Source: DATJLY01 sp963773665 (GTDB lineage Bacteria; Pseudomonadota; Alphaproteobacteria; ATCC43930; CGMCC-115725). From it: a stretch of 64,000 nt of DNA. The stretch covers positions 248,001 to 312,000 of the forward strand of contig CAVZBZ010000001.1 in NCBI GenBank assembly GCA_963773665.1, in the 5' to 3' direction. A program made the position numbers and the translations under genes. The notes beneath the pieces are model-generated. The model ran no database searches and was not told the DNA's origin. It saw only the letters and a list, made by a program, of their open reading frames with translations. Shown here in pieces: positions 54,943 through 63,815 of the stretch (position 1 is the stretch's first letter; each line of letters begins with the position of its first letter).

Positions 54943-55380
54943 ATGGCGGGACTTACCTTGGCGCAGGCCGCGCTCATCGTCGACACGGCGCTGGAGCACG
55001 GTCGGGCGCGGAATTTCAAGCCGCTGACCGTGGCGGTGCTCGATGCGGGCGGGCATCTGGTCGCGATGAAGCGCGAGGACGGATCGAGCATCCTACGGCC
55101 GCAGATCGCCGAGGGGAAAGCCTGGGGCACGCTCGGCATGGGTTTTGGCGGCCGCGAATTCGCGCGCCGCGTCTCGACCGGGCCGCTCTTTCTCAACGCA
55201 CTGATGGCGGCGTCCGGCGGCCGCGTCATTCCCGCGCCGGGCGGCGTGCTGATCAAGAGCGGCGGCGAAATCATCGGCGCCGTCGGGATCAGCGGCGACG
55301 TCTCGGAGAATGACGAGGCCTGCGCCGTCTTCGGCATCAAGGCGGCGGGCCTCACGCCCGACACGGGCGATCCGGCCTAG
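54943..55380 (+). CDS. GlcG/HbpS family haem-binding-like protein
   Basis: 145-residue single-domain protein of the GlcG/HbpS (DUF336) family. Typical blocks are LTLAQAALIVDTALEHGRARNFKPLTVAVLDAGGHLVAMKRED, AWGTLGMG and the C-terminal GEIIGAVGISGDVSENDEACA. Members bind haem or cobalamin, or act beside glycolate and aromatic catabolic enzymes; the exact role is unsettled. ATG 54943 follows GGAGAGAGAG. It is divergent from the 4,5-dihydroxyphthalate-decarboxylase-like gene with a 63-bp gap. Confidence 0.85.
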   Translation: MAGLTLAQAALIVDTALEHGRARNFKPLTVAVLDAGGHLVAMKREDGSSILRPQIAEGKAWGTLGMGFGGREFARRVSTGPLFLNALMAASGGRVIPAPGGVLIKSGGEIIGAVGISGDVSENDEACAVFGIKAAGLTPDTGDPA

Positions 55381-55429
55381 GTCGTGGACACAGCGCTATT
55401 TCAGTCACAGGAATGAGCAGGAAGGCCGC

Positions 55430-56170
55430 ATGGATCCGAAAGCACTTAAGGAACAGGCGCTGGCCGAAACGGGGCGATTTTTCCTGAAGAAATTCGGCGC
55501 CGCACCTGCCGAAGACAGCGAGGAATGGGAAGACGAGTATCGCCGGCAATTCGATCGATTGAAGAATGAAGCTGCGCGGGACACCCCTGCGGCGGAAACA
55601 CATTCTGCCGTCGTCGAAGAGCGTCCCTCTGACATGCCCGAATTGGTCGGCACCTCAGCGGACAAGCGGTGGGCGTTTGCGTTGCGGTCGGTTCGCTTGA
55701 AACAGATCCAAAGCAAAGATCTGCGAGCGTGGCTTGCCCGCACGTGGATCAGGTCGAAGGACTGGATCGACTCGCGCGAGCTATCCGATGAAGCGTTCGC
55801 GCGCCGAGTGGAGACGCAGTACAGCGCCGCTCGCCGCCAGTCCGCCGCAGAAACGGCGGCAGTCGAGGCTGCTCGAACTACGCAAGCAATGGCGTCGGCC
55901 GTGCTTCAGGATCGGATCAAGGCGTCCGGCATTTCCGCCGCGGGGCTGGTTGGCCTCATCGACGTCAGTCCGCGCGCCGCCGCACTCCCGATCAAGGAGA
56001 AGCTGGCGGAGTTGCGCCTCGAAGGCCGGACATTGCGGATCTTCGAAACCGCCAATCCGTCGATCTTGATGGTGCTCGAAAAACACGAAAACACGAGAAG
56101 CGAATACGGCATCGAGCGGGACGAGGGGCTTGTCGCCGATCTAAAGTTATTCGCGCAGAGTGGGCACTAG
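55430..56170 (+). CDS. Hypothetical protein, 246 aa
   Basis: Not recognised. A charged, largely helical N-terminal half (MDPKALKEQALAETGRFFLKK ... KRWAFALRSVRLKQIQ) is followed by an Ala/Glu-rich helix (about 128-165). A C-terminal alpha/beta part has IDVSPRAAALPIKEKLAELRLEGRTLRIF, FETANPSILMVLEK and LVADLKLFAQSGH. The GC content is lower than in its neighbours, which suggests a more recent arrival. The ATG at 55430 has a weak GGAAGG site. It stands 49 bp after the GlcG-like gene. No signal peptide or membrane segment. Confidence 0.5.
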   Translation: MDPKALKEQALAETGRFFLKKFGAAPAEDSEEWEDEYRRQFDRLKNEAARDTPAAETHSAVVEERPSDMPELVGTSADKRWAFALRSVRLKQIQSKDLRAWLARTWIRSKDWIDSRELSDEAFARRVETQYSAARRQSAAETAAVEAARTTQAMASAVLQDRIKASGISAAGLVGLIDVSPRAAALPIKEKLAELRLEGRTLRIFETANPSILMVLEKHENTRSEYGIERDEGLVADLKLFAQSGH

Positions 56171-56205
56171 CGAAGGTCGCGTTTGGTCCCTCGTCTGCGT
56201 CCAGG

Positions 56206-56346
56206 CTATGGCTTTCGCGACGACGGACTCGAGCTGCTCTTGGGGAGCTGAGCGAAAGTGCTTGGCGCCCCCGCCTTGGACTTCTCGCTGGCTTTCTTTT
56301 TCGGCTTCTTCGCTTCGCGATTCGATCTCTGCTGTCCCTTGGCCAT
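56206..56346 (-). CDS. Very small basic protein, 46 aa (MAKGQxRxNREAKKPKK type)
   Basis: 46-residue Lys/Ser-rich protein beginning MAKGQQRSNREAKKPKKK and ending SSSSPSSRKP. This is a recurrent mini-protein in alphaproteobacteria with no known function. A strong ribosome-binding site (AAAGGAGG, about 6 bp before ATG 56346) supports translation. It lies between the hypothetical 246-aa gene (convergent) and the CLC channel gene on the same strand. Confidence 0.65.
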   Translation of the reverse strand: MAKGQQRSNREAKKPKKKASEKSKAGAPSTFAQLPKSSSSPSSRKP

Positions 56347-56457
56347 GTCGGCCTCCTTTATCGGCAATCCGCTGCATTTTTAACGGATCAGCAGACCATT
56401 CCCAAAGGAAATCCGCACAGGACGGCGTGCCCTCGATCGCGCCCCTGGGGCTGAGGA

Positions 56458-58332
56458 TCACGGCGGGCGCGAGCGGCGCCGCCAGAACTGCACGGGCCTG
56501 GTCACGCGGCGGCGGTAGAGCAGCGGAAACGGGTTGCGCGTCGCCGCCGGGGCAAAGGCGCGGGCGTTTTCGATCACCGCCTCGCCCATCGTTTCGAGCG
56601 CGATGAAGCCCATGATGTCGTCGGTGCGCGGGACGCGCGCCGGCCGCACTATGATCGCCACCTGCCCGCCGCGCCGCGCCACCCGGCCGATCACGTCGAA
56701 CATCGTGTCGTTCTGGAGCGACAGGACGTAATCGGTGCGCGCAAGGTCGCCGAGCGTCGTCTCGGGCGTGCTCCCGTGCCACAGCTTGAAGCCGGGATCG
56801 AGGCGCAGATAGCCCTTGAGGCGGCGCCCGTCCGCAACCATGAGATAAATCGGCCGGCCGGTCTCGCTGAGCGTGGCGACCGTCTCGTCCACGGTCGCGG
56901 TCGCCGGGCGAATCGCGAAATCGCGCGACATGACGCTTTCCGCGTGCCGGATGCGGAACATGTTGGCCTGAAGCGCGTCCGGCACCTCGTGGCCCTTGGT
57001 GAAGAGCTTCACCGTGTAGATCGAATGCTGCAGCAGCTCGCGCCGCACCGCGATCGCCGCCGTGACGCACATGATCATGGGAACGATGACGTTGTAGTCG
57101 CGCGTCAGCTCGAACACCATGACGATCGCCGTCATGGCGGCGCCGGTGGTGCCGCCCAAGAGCCCCGCCATGCCGACGATCGCGAAATCGAGCGTGGTCA
57201 CGTCGAGATGCGGCCACAGCAGGAGGCAGGCTGACCCGAACGCGCCGCCCAAGGTCGCGCCGATCACGAGCGAGGCCGAGAACACGCCGCCGCTGCCGCC
57301 CGAGCCCAGCGTCAGCCCGGTGGCCAGCAGCTTTGCCGCGAACAGCAGCAGGAAGAATTCCGGCGTCGTGATGTCGCCGTGCAGAATGTCCTGTAGCGCC
57401 GAGTAGCTCGGCCCCTCGATATAGTAATAGCCGGTGCCCAACATCATCAGATAGGCGAGGATGCCGACCGCGAGCATGCCGATCGCGTGGCGGAAATAGG
57501 GGCTCGGCGAAATCTTGGCGAATAGCCGCTCGAGCCAGCCGAGCCACCAGATCATGAACCACGAGACGACGCCCAGAAGGATGCCGAACGGCACGTACGG
57601 CAGGAGCGCCACGACGCCCGAGATGTGCAGCCTGGATGCCGTGATGGTGGTAACGAGAAAGGTCGGCTGGAGCCCGTAGTAGAACCGGGCGACGAACGTA
57701 CCGGCGCCGGTGGCGATCGTTACCGGCAGGAGCGTACGCGGGCTGATCTCCGGCATCATCAGCTCGATCGCGAAGACGATCGAGCCCAGGGGCGCGTTGA
57801 AGGCCGCGGCGAGGCCCGCAGCACCCCCCGCGGCCACCAGCGTCATGCGCTGCCACTGGGCGATGCGGGTGATCCGCGACAGGCGCGAGGCAAGCGCCGC
57901 GCCGATCTGCACGATCGCCGCCTCGCGCCCGACCGAGCCGCCGGTGCCGCTTTGCACGCCGGCCGCCAGCGATTTCATGATCGCCGAGACCGCACGGACC
58001 CGGCCCTCGCGGTAATAAATCGCGTCGATGATGTCGGAGACGCCCTGGCCGCGCCGGTCCTCGGGCTGCATCCGGATCATGAATATGACGACCAGGCCGC
58101 CGATCGCCGGGGACGCCATGACCAAGGGGCCGAGCCAGCCCATCGGGGTGTGCAGGTTCGGGTCGTAATAGAAGGAGACGATGCCGAGGAAGAAGAGATT
58201 ATGAATCCCGGCGACGAAGGCGCGGAACAGGACGGCCGCGCCCCCGGTCACGGTCCCGACCACGAGCGCGAGCGCCGCCAGCTCCGCGAGCGTGACGAAT
58301 CGTTCGTCGGGCGCCGGCGCGCTCTTCCTCAA
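56458..58332 (-). CDS. CLC family chloride channel/antiporter with C-terminal CBS region
   Basis: 624-residue membrane protein. The CLC core (about 1-440) holds the pore motifs GTGGSVGREAAIVQIG (gating Glu in GREAA, where GREGP is the commoner form) and GGSGGVFSASLVIGATLGGAFG. LGGTTGAAMTAIVMVFELTRDY is in the last helices. The C-terminal part (about 470-600) has two CBS-like stretches (AESVMSRDFAIRPATATVDETV and DYVLSLQNDTMFDVIGRVARRGG) that may bind adenine nucleotides. It probably moves Cl- or another anion, possibly coupled to protons. The ATG at 58332 is used. Confidence 0.9.
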   Translation of the reverse strand: MRKSAPAPDERFVTLAELAALALVVGTVTGGAAVLFRAFVAGIHNLFFLGIVSFYYDPNLHTPMGWLGPLVMASPAIGGLVVIFMIRMQPEDRRGQGVSDIIDAIYYREGRVRAVSAIMKSLAAGVQSGTGGSVGREAAIVQIGAALASRLSRITRIAQWQRMTLVAAGGAAGLAAAFNAPLGSIVFAIELMMPEISPRTLLPVTIATGAGTFVARFYYGLQPTFLVTTITASRLHISGVVALLPYVPFGILLGVVSWFMIWWLGWLERLFAKISPSPYFRHAIGMLAVGILAYLMMLGTGYYYIEGPSYSALQDILHGDITTPEFFLLLFAAKLLATGLTLGSGGSGGVFSASLVIGATLGGAFGSACLLLWPHLDVTTLDFAIVGMAGLLGGTTGAAMTAIVMVFELTRDYNVIVPMIMCVTAAIAVRRELLQHSIYTVKLFTKGHEVPDALQANMFRIRHAESVMSRDFAIRPATATVDETVATLSETGRPIYLMVADGRRLKGYLRLDPGFKLWHGSTPETTLGDLARTDYVLSLQNDTMFDVIGRVARRGGQVAIIVRPARVPRTDDIMGFIALETMGEAVIENARAFAPAATRNPFPLLYRRRVTRPVQFWRRRSRPP

Positions 58333-58665
58333 CGAAGAATCTCCCTGCCGGCCGCGCCGCCTTTCCGCGGCGAGCCATGAAACCCTCGGTATCTAAACGA
58401 CGGCCGCAGGAAGTTTAGTCCATCGGCGGCGTTATTCCAGCAGCAGTCCGGTCGCGCGCCCGCAAAACGTCGGAACCACCCTCGCCTCTTGGTGTTATTG
58501 ACGCGCACCGGGTTCACTCCGAGGAGAACATTGCTCCCTCGGGCCGCACGGACCGGAAGGCGCCGCGACCGTGGCGCATCCGTCCCAATGCGGTCTGCGG
58601 CCGGTCATCCCGTACCTTCAGGTGCCGTCGTGGCGCGGAGCGAGCACGGGACATCGGACCGGACA
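58333..58665. other. Gene-free intergenic stretch of about 330 bp
   Basis: Contains the divergent control region of the CLC gene and the exopolysaccharide locus. An open frame leads into the sugar-transferase gene, but it has Arg/Pro-rich non-coding composition. An AT-richer segment near 58410-58432 could be a promoter; nothing more specific is visible. Confidence 0.35.
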
Positions 58666-60120
58666 ATGGTGCAGAGCTACGCCACCCCGCCCAGCTTCCT
58701 TCTGAGCCGCAAGCCGTCGGCGCAGCATCCCTATATCGTCCGGCACGACGCGATGGTGGTCGCGGCCGGCATGCTGCGGGCGATCGACGTGGCCCTCATC
58801 CCGGCGACGGCGCTCATCGCCTATGTCCTGCGCTTCGGCACGCTCGCGATCGATCTGAGCCACCTGGTGGTCGTGCCGTTCGGCATGATCGTCATCGCCA
58901 ACGCGATGGCGACCTTCCAGGCCTACGATCCGCGCGAGCTGGCCAATCTCAGGGCGCAGTTGAGCCGCGTCGTCGCCGCCTGGGCCACGACCTTCGCGCT
59001 GCTTATTGCCGTGGCGTTTTTCGACAAGGTGAGCAACCAGTTCTCGCGCCTGTGGATCGGCTCGTGGTTCTCGCTCGGCATTTCCGCCTCGCTCGCCGCC
59101 CGGTGCGCGCTGTGCGCCTATCTCAACAAGAGGAAGCGCGAGGGCACGCTCACGGTTGACGTGGCGATCGTCGGCACGCCTGCCTTCGTGGCGCAGGTGC
59201 GCCGCCGGCTCGCCGGCGAGACCGAGCTCGATTTCCGGGTGGTGGGCCAGTTCGAGCCGCGGATCGGCAAGAGCGCCGGCGACGGCGGACCGGCCACGAT
59301 CGACGAGCTGCTGCGCCTCGCGCGCCGCACCCGCATCCACGAGATCATCGTGCAGCTGCCGGAAAAGCGCGAGCCCGGCTTCAACGCCATGATCGAGAAG
59401 CTCGGCGAGCTGCCGGTCAATGTGAGCCTGTGCCCGGACCTGTCCGACCTGTCGATCGCGCCGCGCCGGTTCGCGATGCTGCGCGAAGCGGTGATGATCA
59501 ACGTGTTCGAGCGGCCGCTCGCCGGCTGGGGATCGATCCTGAAGCGGATCGAGGACGCGGTGCTGAGCACGCTCCTGCTGTTCCTGTTCCTGCCGCTCAT
59601 GGGCTTCATCGCGCTGCTCGTCAAGCTCGGCAGCCCCGGCCCGGTCTTCTTTCGCCAGCAGCGCTTCGGGTTCAACAACAATCCGATCTGGGTCTATAAG
59701 TTCCGCACCATGTATCACGGCGCGGCAAACGAGGCTGCCGTGCCCCAGGCGAAACGCAAAGACCCGCGCGTGACGCGCATCGGCGCCATCCTGCGGCGCA
59801 CGAGCCTCGACGAATTGCCGCAGCTTATCAATGTGCTGAAGGGCGAGATGTCGCTCGTGGGCCCGCGCCCGCACGCGATCGCGCACAACGAATATTACGC
59901 GAAATTGATCGACCGCTATCTCCATCGCCACCGCGTCAAGCCGGGCATCACCGGCTGGGCCCAGGTGAACGGCCTGCGCGGCGAGACGCCGACGATCGAG
60001 GCCATGCACGAGCGCGTGAAGCACGATCTCTTCTATATCGAGAACTGGTCGATCTGGTTCGACCTGTGGATCCTGATGCGTACCTTTGCGGTAGGCTTCG
60101 TCCATCCGAACGCCTACTAA
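58666..60120 (+). CDS. Polyprenyl-phosphate sugar phosphotransferase (WcaJ/PssY type), exopolysaccharide initiation
   Basis: 484-residue inner-membrane enzyme that places the first sugar phosphate on undecaprenyl phosphate. About four N-terminal transmembrane helices (residues 25-160) precede a Rossmann-like CoA-binding domain (VDVAIVGTPAFVAQVRRRL). A re-entrant helix (VLSTLLLFLFLPLMGFIALLVKLGSPGPVFF) leads to the catalytic bacterial sugar-transferase domain: FRTM, TRIGAILRRTSLDELPQLINVLKGEMSLVGPRPH, KPGITGWAQVNGLRGET. ATG 58666 was chosen at the beginning of the conserved sequence. It starts the exopolysaccharide locus. Confidence 0.92.
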   Translation: MVQSYATPPSFLLSRKPSAQHPYIVRHDAMVVAAGMLRAIDVALIPATALIAYVLRFGTLAIDLSHLVVVPFGMIVIANAMATFQAYDPRELANLRAQLSRVVAAWATTFALLIAVAFFDKVSNQFSRLWIGSWFSLGISASLAARCALCAYLNKRKREGTLTVDVAIVGTPAFVAQVRRRLAGETELDFRVVGQFEPRIGKSAGDGGPATIDELLRLARRTRIHEIIVQLPEKREPGFNAMIEKLGELPVNVSLCPDLSDLSIAPRRFAMLREAVMINVFERPLAGWGSILKRIEDAVLSTLLLFLFLPLMGFIALLVKLGSPGPVFFRQQRFGFNNNPIWVYKFRTMYHGAANEAAVPQAKRKDPRVTRIGAILRRTSLDELPQLINVLKGEMSLVGPRPHAIAHNEYYAKLIDRYLHRHRVKPGITGWAQVNGLRGETPTIEAMHERVKHDLFYIENWSIWFDLWILMRTFAVGFVHPNAY

Positions 60121-60155
60121 AGGCGGAACCCCGCTTGCGGCGCCGCCGTTAGCGA

Positions 60156-61460
60156 GTGCGCGTCTGCGCGCGACTATCAAGCAAATCCGTGAAAGGACTG
60201 GAAGAATCGCATAGCGAAGCGACGGCGGCAACGGATTGGGGCGCAGCGCTTTCGCCCGCGCCGCGCCGCGCCGAGCGCACGCCCGCAGCGGGGCCGCACG
60301 ACGATGCCGGCACAGCGGCGGAGGACGCGAAGGCAATCGCCTTCGTATGGGAGAGCTTTGCCACGCACCACCTCGAACGCTGCCACGCCTGCGCCGAGCG
60401 CTTTCAGCCGCGCCTCATCGTCTATGGCATCGAGATCGCGACCTACAGCGCGAACTATCACCCCTGGCGCAAGGGCAGCGACGGCGAGGGCGTGCGCAAG
60501 ATCACGCTCTTTCCGGACGCCGTGCGCGAGGAGATCGGCACGCTCCGCTGCGCCTTCCGCATCGTCCGGGCCTGCCTCGGCATCCGCGCGCGCCACGTGT
60601 TCCTGTGCAACTACGAATCCCCGGCGATCTTCCTGTCGGCGATCGCGCTGCGGCTTTTAGGCCGCCATGTGGTCGTCATGCAGGATTCGAAATTCGACGA
60701 CAAGCAGCGCCATCTCCTGCTCGAGCTGCTGAAGAGCGTGCTCTACAGCCCCTATCACGCGGCGCTCGCGGCCGGGGAACGAACGAGGGCCTATCTCCGC
60801 TTCCTCGGCTTCCCCGAGGACCGCATCTATCTTGGCTACGACACGATTTCGGTGGCGCGGGTACAGCGCCTGGCGGGAACGGCGCCGGCGCCCGACGGCG
60901 TGCCGCATGCCGAGCGCCATTTCACGGTGATCGCCCGGTTCGTCGCCAAGAAGAACATCGCGCTGGCGCTTGACGCCTACGCCGCCTATTGCGCCCAGGT
61001 TTCGCCGCACCGTACGCCGCGAGCGCTCAGGCTGTGCGGCTCTGGCGAGCTCGAGCCGGAGCTCCGGCGCAAGGCGGCCGAGCTTGGGCTCGAGCGCGTT
61101 GCCTTTTTGGGATATGTCGGCGAGGAGACCGTGGCGCGGACGCTCGGATCGACCCTCGCGCTTGTCCTGCCAAGCATCGAGGAGCAGCACGGGCTCGTCG
61201 TCAACGAGGCGCTCGCAATGGGCGTGCCTGTCCTACTTTCGGACAATTGCGGCGCGCGCGATCTGCTCGTCCGGAGCGGCATCAACGGCTATGTGTTCGA
61301 GGCCGACAACGTCCAGGGCCTCGCCTATTTCATGGGCCTCATCGACCGCGACGAGTTCGAATGGGCGCGGCTGGCGCGCGGCACAAGGCGGTTCCTGACC
61401 GCGGCCGACGCTGGCTTCTTCGTCGCTGCCGTGGAGCGAGCGCTCGATCATTTCGTCTGA
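60156..61460 (+). CDS. Glycosyltransferase, GT4-like
   Basis: 434-residue GT-B glycosyltransferase. The N-terminal domain has FQPRLIVYGIEIATYSANYHPW. The C-terminal nucleotide-sugar domain is FTVIARFVAKKNIALALDAYAAY, LRLCGSGELEPELRRKAAELGL, VAFLGYVGEE, and the E-x7-E region LPSIEEQHGLVVNEALAMGVPVLLSD. The GTG at 60156 gives an Arg/Ser-rich leader; GTG 60189 is an alternative. It follows the initiating sugar transferase and should extend the same oligosaccharide. Donor and acceptor are unknown. Confidence 0.85.
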   Translation: MRVCARLSSKSVKGLEESHSEATAATDWGAALSPAPRRAERTPAAGPHDDAGTAAEDAKAIAFVWESFATHHLERCHACAERFQPRLIVYGIEIATYSANYHPWRKGSDGEGVRKITLFPDAVREEIGTLRCAFRIVRACLGIRARHVFLCNYESPAIFLSAIALRLLGRHVVVMQDSKFDDKQRHLLLELLKSVLYSPYHAALAAGERTRAYLRFLGFPEDRIYLGYDTISVARVQRLAGTAPAPDGVPHAERHFTVIARFVAKKNIALALDAYAAYCAQVSPHRTPRALRLCGSGELEPELRRKAAELGLERVAFLGYVGEETVARTLGSTLALVLPSIEEQHGLVVNEALAMGVPVLLSDNCGARDLLVRSGINGYVFEADNVQGLAYFMGLIDRDEFEWARLARGTRRFLTAADAGFFVAAVERALDHFV

Positions 61461-61526
61461 CGCCCCGGTTTCGGGTTTCGCAACCTTCCCGGGCTTTTCC
61501 CGTTAGTGGCCGGGCGGAGGTTGAGC

Positions 61527-62828
61527 GTGGCAACTGACCGCGGCGTGTTGGCTGTGAATTCCGGCGCTACGGAACGAGAATCGCAAGTTTTCGAGGCGCC
61601 TGAAGGCGCCCGTGGCGTTCGCGCGCCGCGCGTCGCCTATTTCGGTCCCGACCTCGACGATCCCGCGGTGCGGCGGCGCGTTGCGCAGTGGCGACATGCG
61701 GGCTTCGAGGTGCTGGCCGCCGCCTTCGCGCGCCGCGGCCGGAGCGAGGACCGATTCGCCATCAATCTCGGCCGGATCAGCGCGCGCTCGCGTTTGCGGC
61801 GCATCGTCCCGCTCATCTGCGCCGCCGCGCGCCTGTTCCGGATGCGCAAACGGCTCGCCGATGTTGACCTTTATATCGCACGCAACGTCGACAATGCGTT
61901 TCTCGCCCTCTTCGCGCGCCGCATCACGCGCACCCAGGCGCCGCTCGTCTACGAGGTGCTCGACATCAACACCTCGTGCACCGCGACAGGATTCCAGGCC
62001 TATCTGCTGCGCAAGCTCGAGAGCCTGGTGCTGGCGCGCATCTGCCTTCTCGTCGTGAGCTCGCCCTATTTCATCTGGGACTACTATCAGAAGCATCTCA
62101 CGTTCAGCACGAACTGGCTCCTGTTCGAGAACAAGGTGCCGCGTCACGCGCGCCTGCCGCGCGGCCGGCCGGGGCCTAAGGCGCGGCTCCCCGGCGAGGG
62201 CGAGCGGCGGCCATGGCGGATCGGCTGGTTCGGCTATCTCGACGACGAGCGGAGCTGGCACATCCTGCGGCGGCTCGCGTGCGAGCTGCCGGACCGCGTG
62301 TCGCTCTATATCCGCGGCATGCCGTACGACAATTTCGACATGGAGAACTTCCTGCGCGACATCGAACACCTCGAGAATGCGGTCTATGGCGGACCGTTCC
62401 GCAATCCCGAGGACCTGGCGGAGATCTATGGCGCCGTCGATATCGTGTGGTCGGCCGACTGCAACGAGCTGGCGGCCAATTCAAAATGGCTGCTGACGAA
62501 CGGCATCTACGAGGCGGGCTTCTTCGGCAAGCCGGTGATCGGCCTGGCGCATACGGCGATCGGCGAGTTCCTGGCGCGGTATCAGTCCGGCTGGTCGCTC
62601 GAGGATCCGGCCGACGAGGCGCTGATCGCGCTCATCGACCGGCTCACGCCGGAGGCCTATCGCGAGAAGCAGAAGGCGATCTTCGAGCTGTGCCAGGACC
62701 GCTTCATCGAGACCGACGAGGTCAACGCCATCTGGCGCATGGTGCAGAACCAGGAAACGCGCCAACTGAGGCCGGTCGCCGTGGCGGAGGGCGCGGAAAG
62801 CTCGAAAGACGAGGCGCTCGGGGCGTAG
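61527..62828 (+). CDS. Glycosyltransferase family protein
   Basis: 433-residue GT-B-like protein. RVAYFGPDLDDPAVRRRVAQWRHAGFEV starts the N-domain. YIARNVDNAFLALFARR, PLVYEVLDINTSC and SSPYFIWDYYQKHL follow. The C-domain has WRIGWFGYLDDERSWHILRRL, YGAVDIVWSADCNELAANSKWLLTN and YEAGFFGKPVIGLAHTAIGEF. The last two resemble glycosyltransferases of polysaccharide clusters that act late. GTG 61527 was chosen because GGAGG lies 8 bp in front. An upstream GTG at 61506 is less well placed. Sugar specificity unknown. Confidence 0.8.
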   Translation: MATDRGVLAVNSGATERESQVFEAPEGARGVRAPRVAYFGPDLDDPAVRRRVAQWRHAGFEVLAAAFARRGRSEDRFAINLGRISARSRLRRIVPLICAAARLFRMRKRLADVDLYIARNVDNAFLALFARRITRTQAPLVYEVLDINTSCTATGFQAYLLRKLESLVLARICLLVVSSPYFIWDYYQKHLTFSTNWLLFENKVPRHARLPRGRPGPKARLPGEGERRPWRIGWFGYLDDERSWHILRRLACELPDRVSLYIRGMPYDNFDMENFLRDIEHLENAVYGGPFRNPEDLAEIYGAVDIVWSADCNELAANSKWLLTNGIYEAGFFGKPVIGLAHTAIGEFLARYQSGWSLEDPADEALIALIDRLTPEAYREKQKAIFELCQDRFIETDEVNAIWRMVQNQETRQLRPVAVAEGAESSKDEALGA

Positions 62829-62835
62829 CGCGGCG

Positions 62836-63803
62836 TCACGCCGTCGCCGCGGCCGCTTCGTTGGCGGCAAACCAGCGATAAGCATCGGCAAGCCCTTGGC
62901 GCAATTCGATGCGCGGGCTCCAGCCGAGTGCCTGAATCCTCCCGGTGTCGAGCAGTTTTTGCGGCATGCCGTCCGGCATCGTCGTGTTGTAGCTGAGCCT
63001 GCCGGTATAGCCCACGGTCGATGCGACGAGCTCGGCCAGCTCGGCGATGCTGACGTCCTGGCCCCAGCCGATATTGACGTGGCTCTCGTCCGAATAGCGC
63101 TCCATCAGGAAGACGAGCGCGTCGGCGAGGTCGTCGACATGCAGAAACTCGCGGCGCGGCCGGCCGCTGCCCCAGATTTCGACCTCGGGCGCGCGCGCGA
63201 CCTTGGCGCGGTGCATCTTGAGGATGAGCGCGGGGATGACGTGGCTGGCCGCGGCGTCATATGTATCGCCGGGCCCATAGAGATTGGTCGGCTGCGCCGA
63301 GATGAAATCCGCAGCCGCCCTGCCGGCGATATGCGGCGCACAGTTTTAGGCCAGCGATCTTGGCGACGGCGTACCACTGGTTCGTCGGCTCGAGCGGGCC
63401 GCTCAGCAGCTCGTCCTCGACCATCGGCTGCTTCGCAAGGCGGGGATAGATGCAGGACGAGCCGAGATAGAGCAGCTTCTTGACGCCCGCCTGGCGCGCC
63501 GCCTCGATCGTGTTGGCGGCGATCATCAGGTTGTCGTAGAGAAATTCCGCTGGGCCGCGTCGAATTGGCGAGGATGCCGCCCACGGTCGCGGCGGCGACG
63601 ATGACGGCGTCGGGGCGGTTCGCGGCGAACCATGCCTCGGTCTCGCCCTGCCGCTTCAAGTCGAGCTCGGCGTGGCTCGCGACCACGATCTCGCACTGCG
63701 CGCGCGCGAGCCGCCGCAAGAGCGCGCTCCCGACCATGCCGCGATGGCCGGCGACGAACAGCTTTCGGCCCGCGAGCGGGAAGAGCACCGGTGCTTCGCT
63801 CAT
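62836..63803 (-). pseudogene. fcl: fcl (GDP-L-fucose synthase), frameshifted in this sequence
   Basis: Epimerase/reductase converting GDP-4-keto-6-deoxymannose to GDP-L-fucose. The reading starts at ATG 63803 with LFVAGHRGMVGSALLRRLA (GxxGxxG). It switches frame near 63562 to AEFLYDNLMIAANTIEAAR, then LLYLGSSCIYPRLAKQP and the catalytic YAVAKIAG. It switches again near 63325 to ADFISAQPTNLYGPGDTYD. HVIPALILKMH and REFLHVDDLADAL follow. All parts are present in order and the length (about 322 codons) is normal. Two single-base indels would restore it. It is convergent with the preceding glycosyltransferase (8-bp gap) and lies just downstream of gmd. Confidence 0.85.
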
Positions 63804-63815
63804 GCGGGATCTCCT

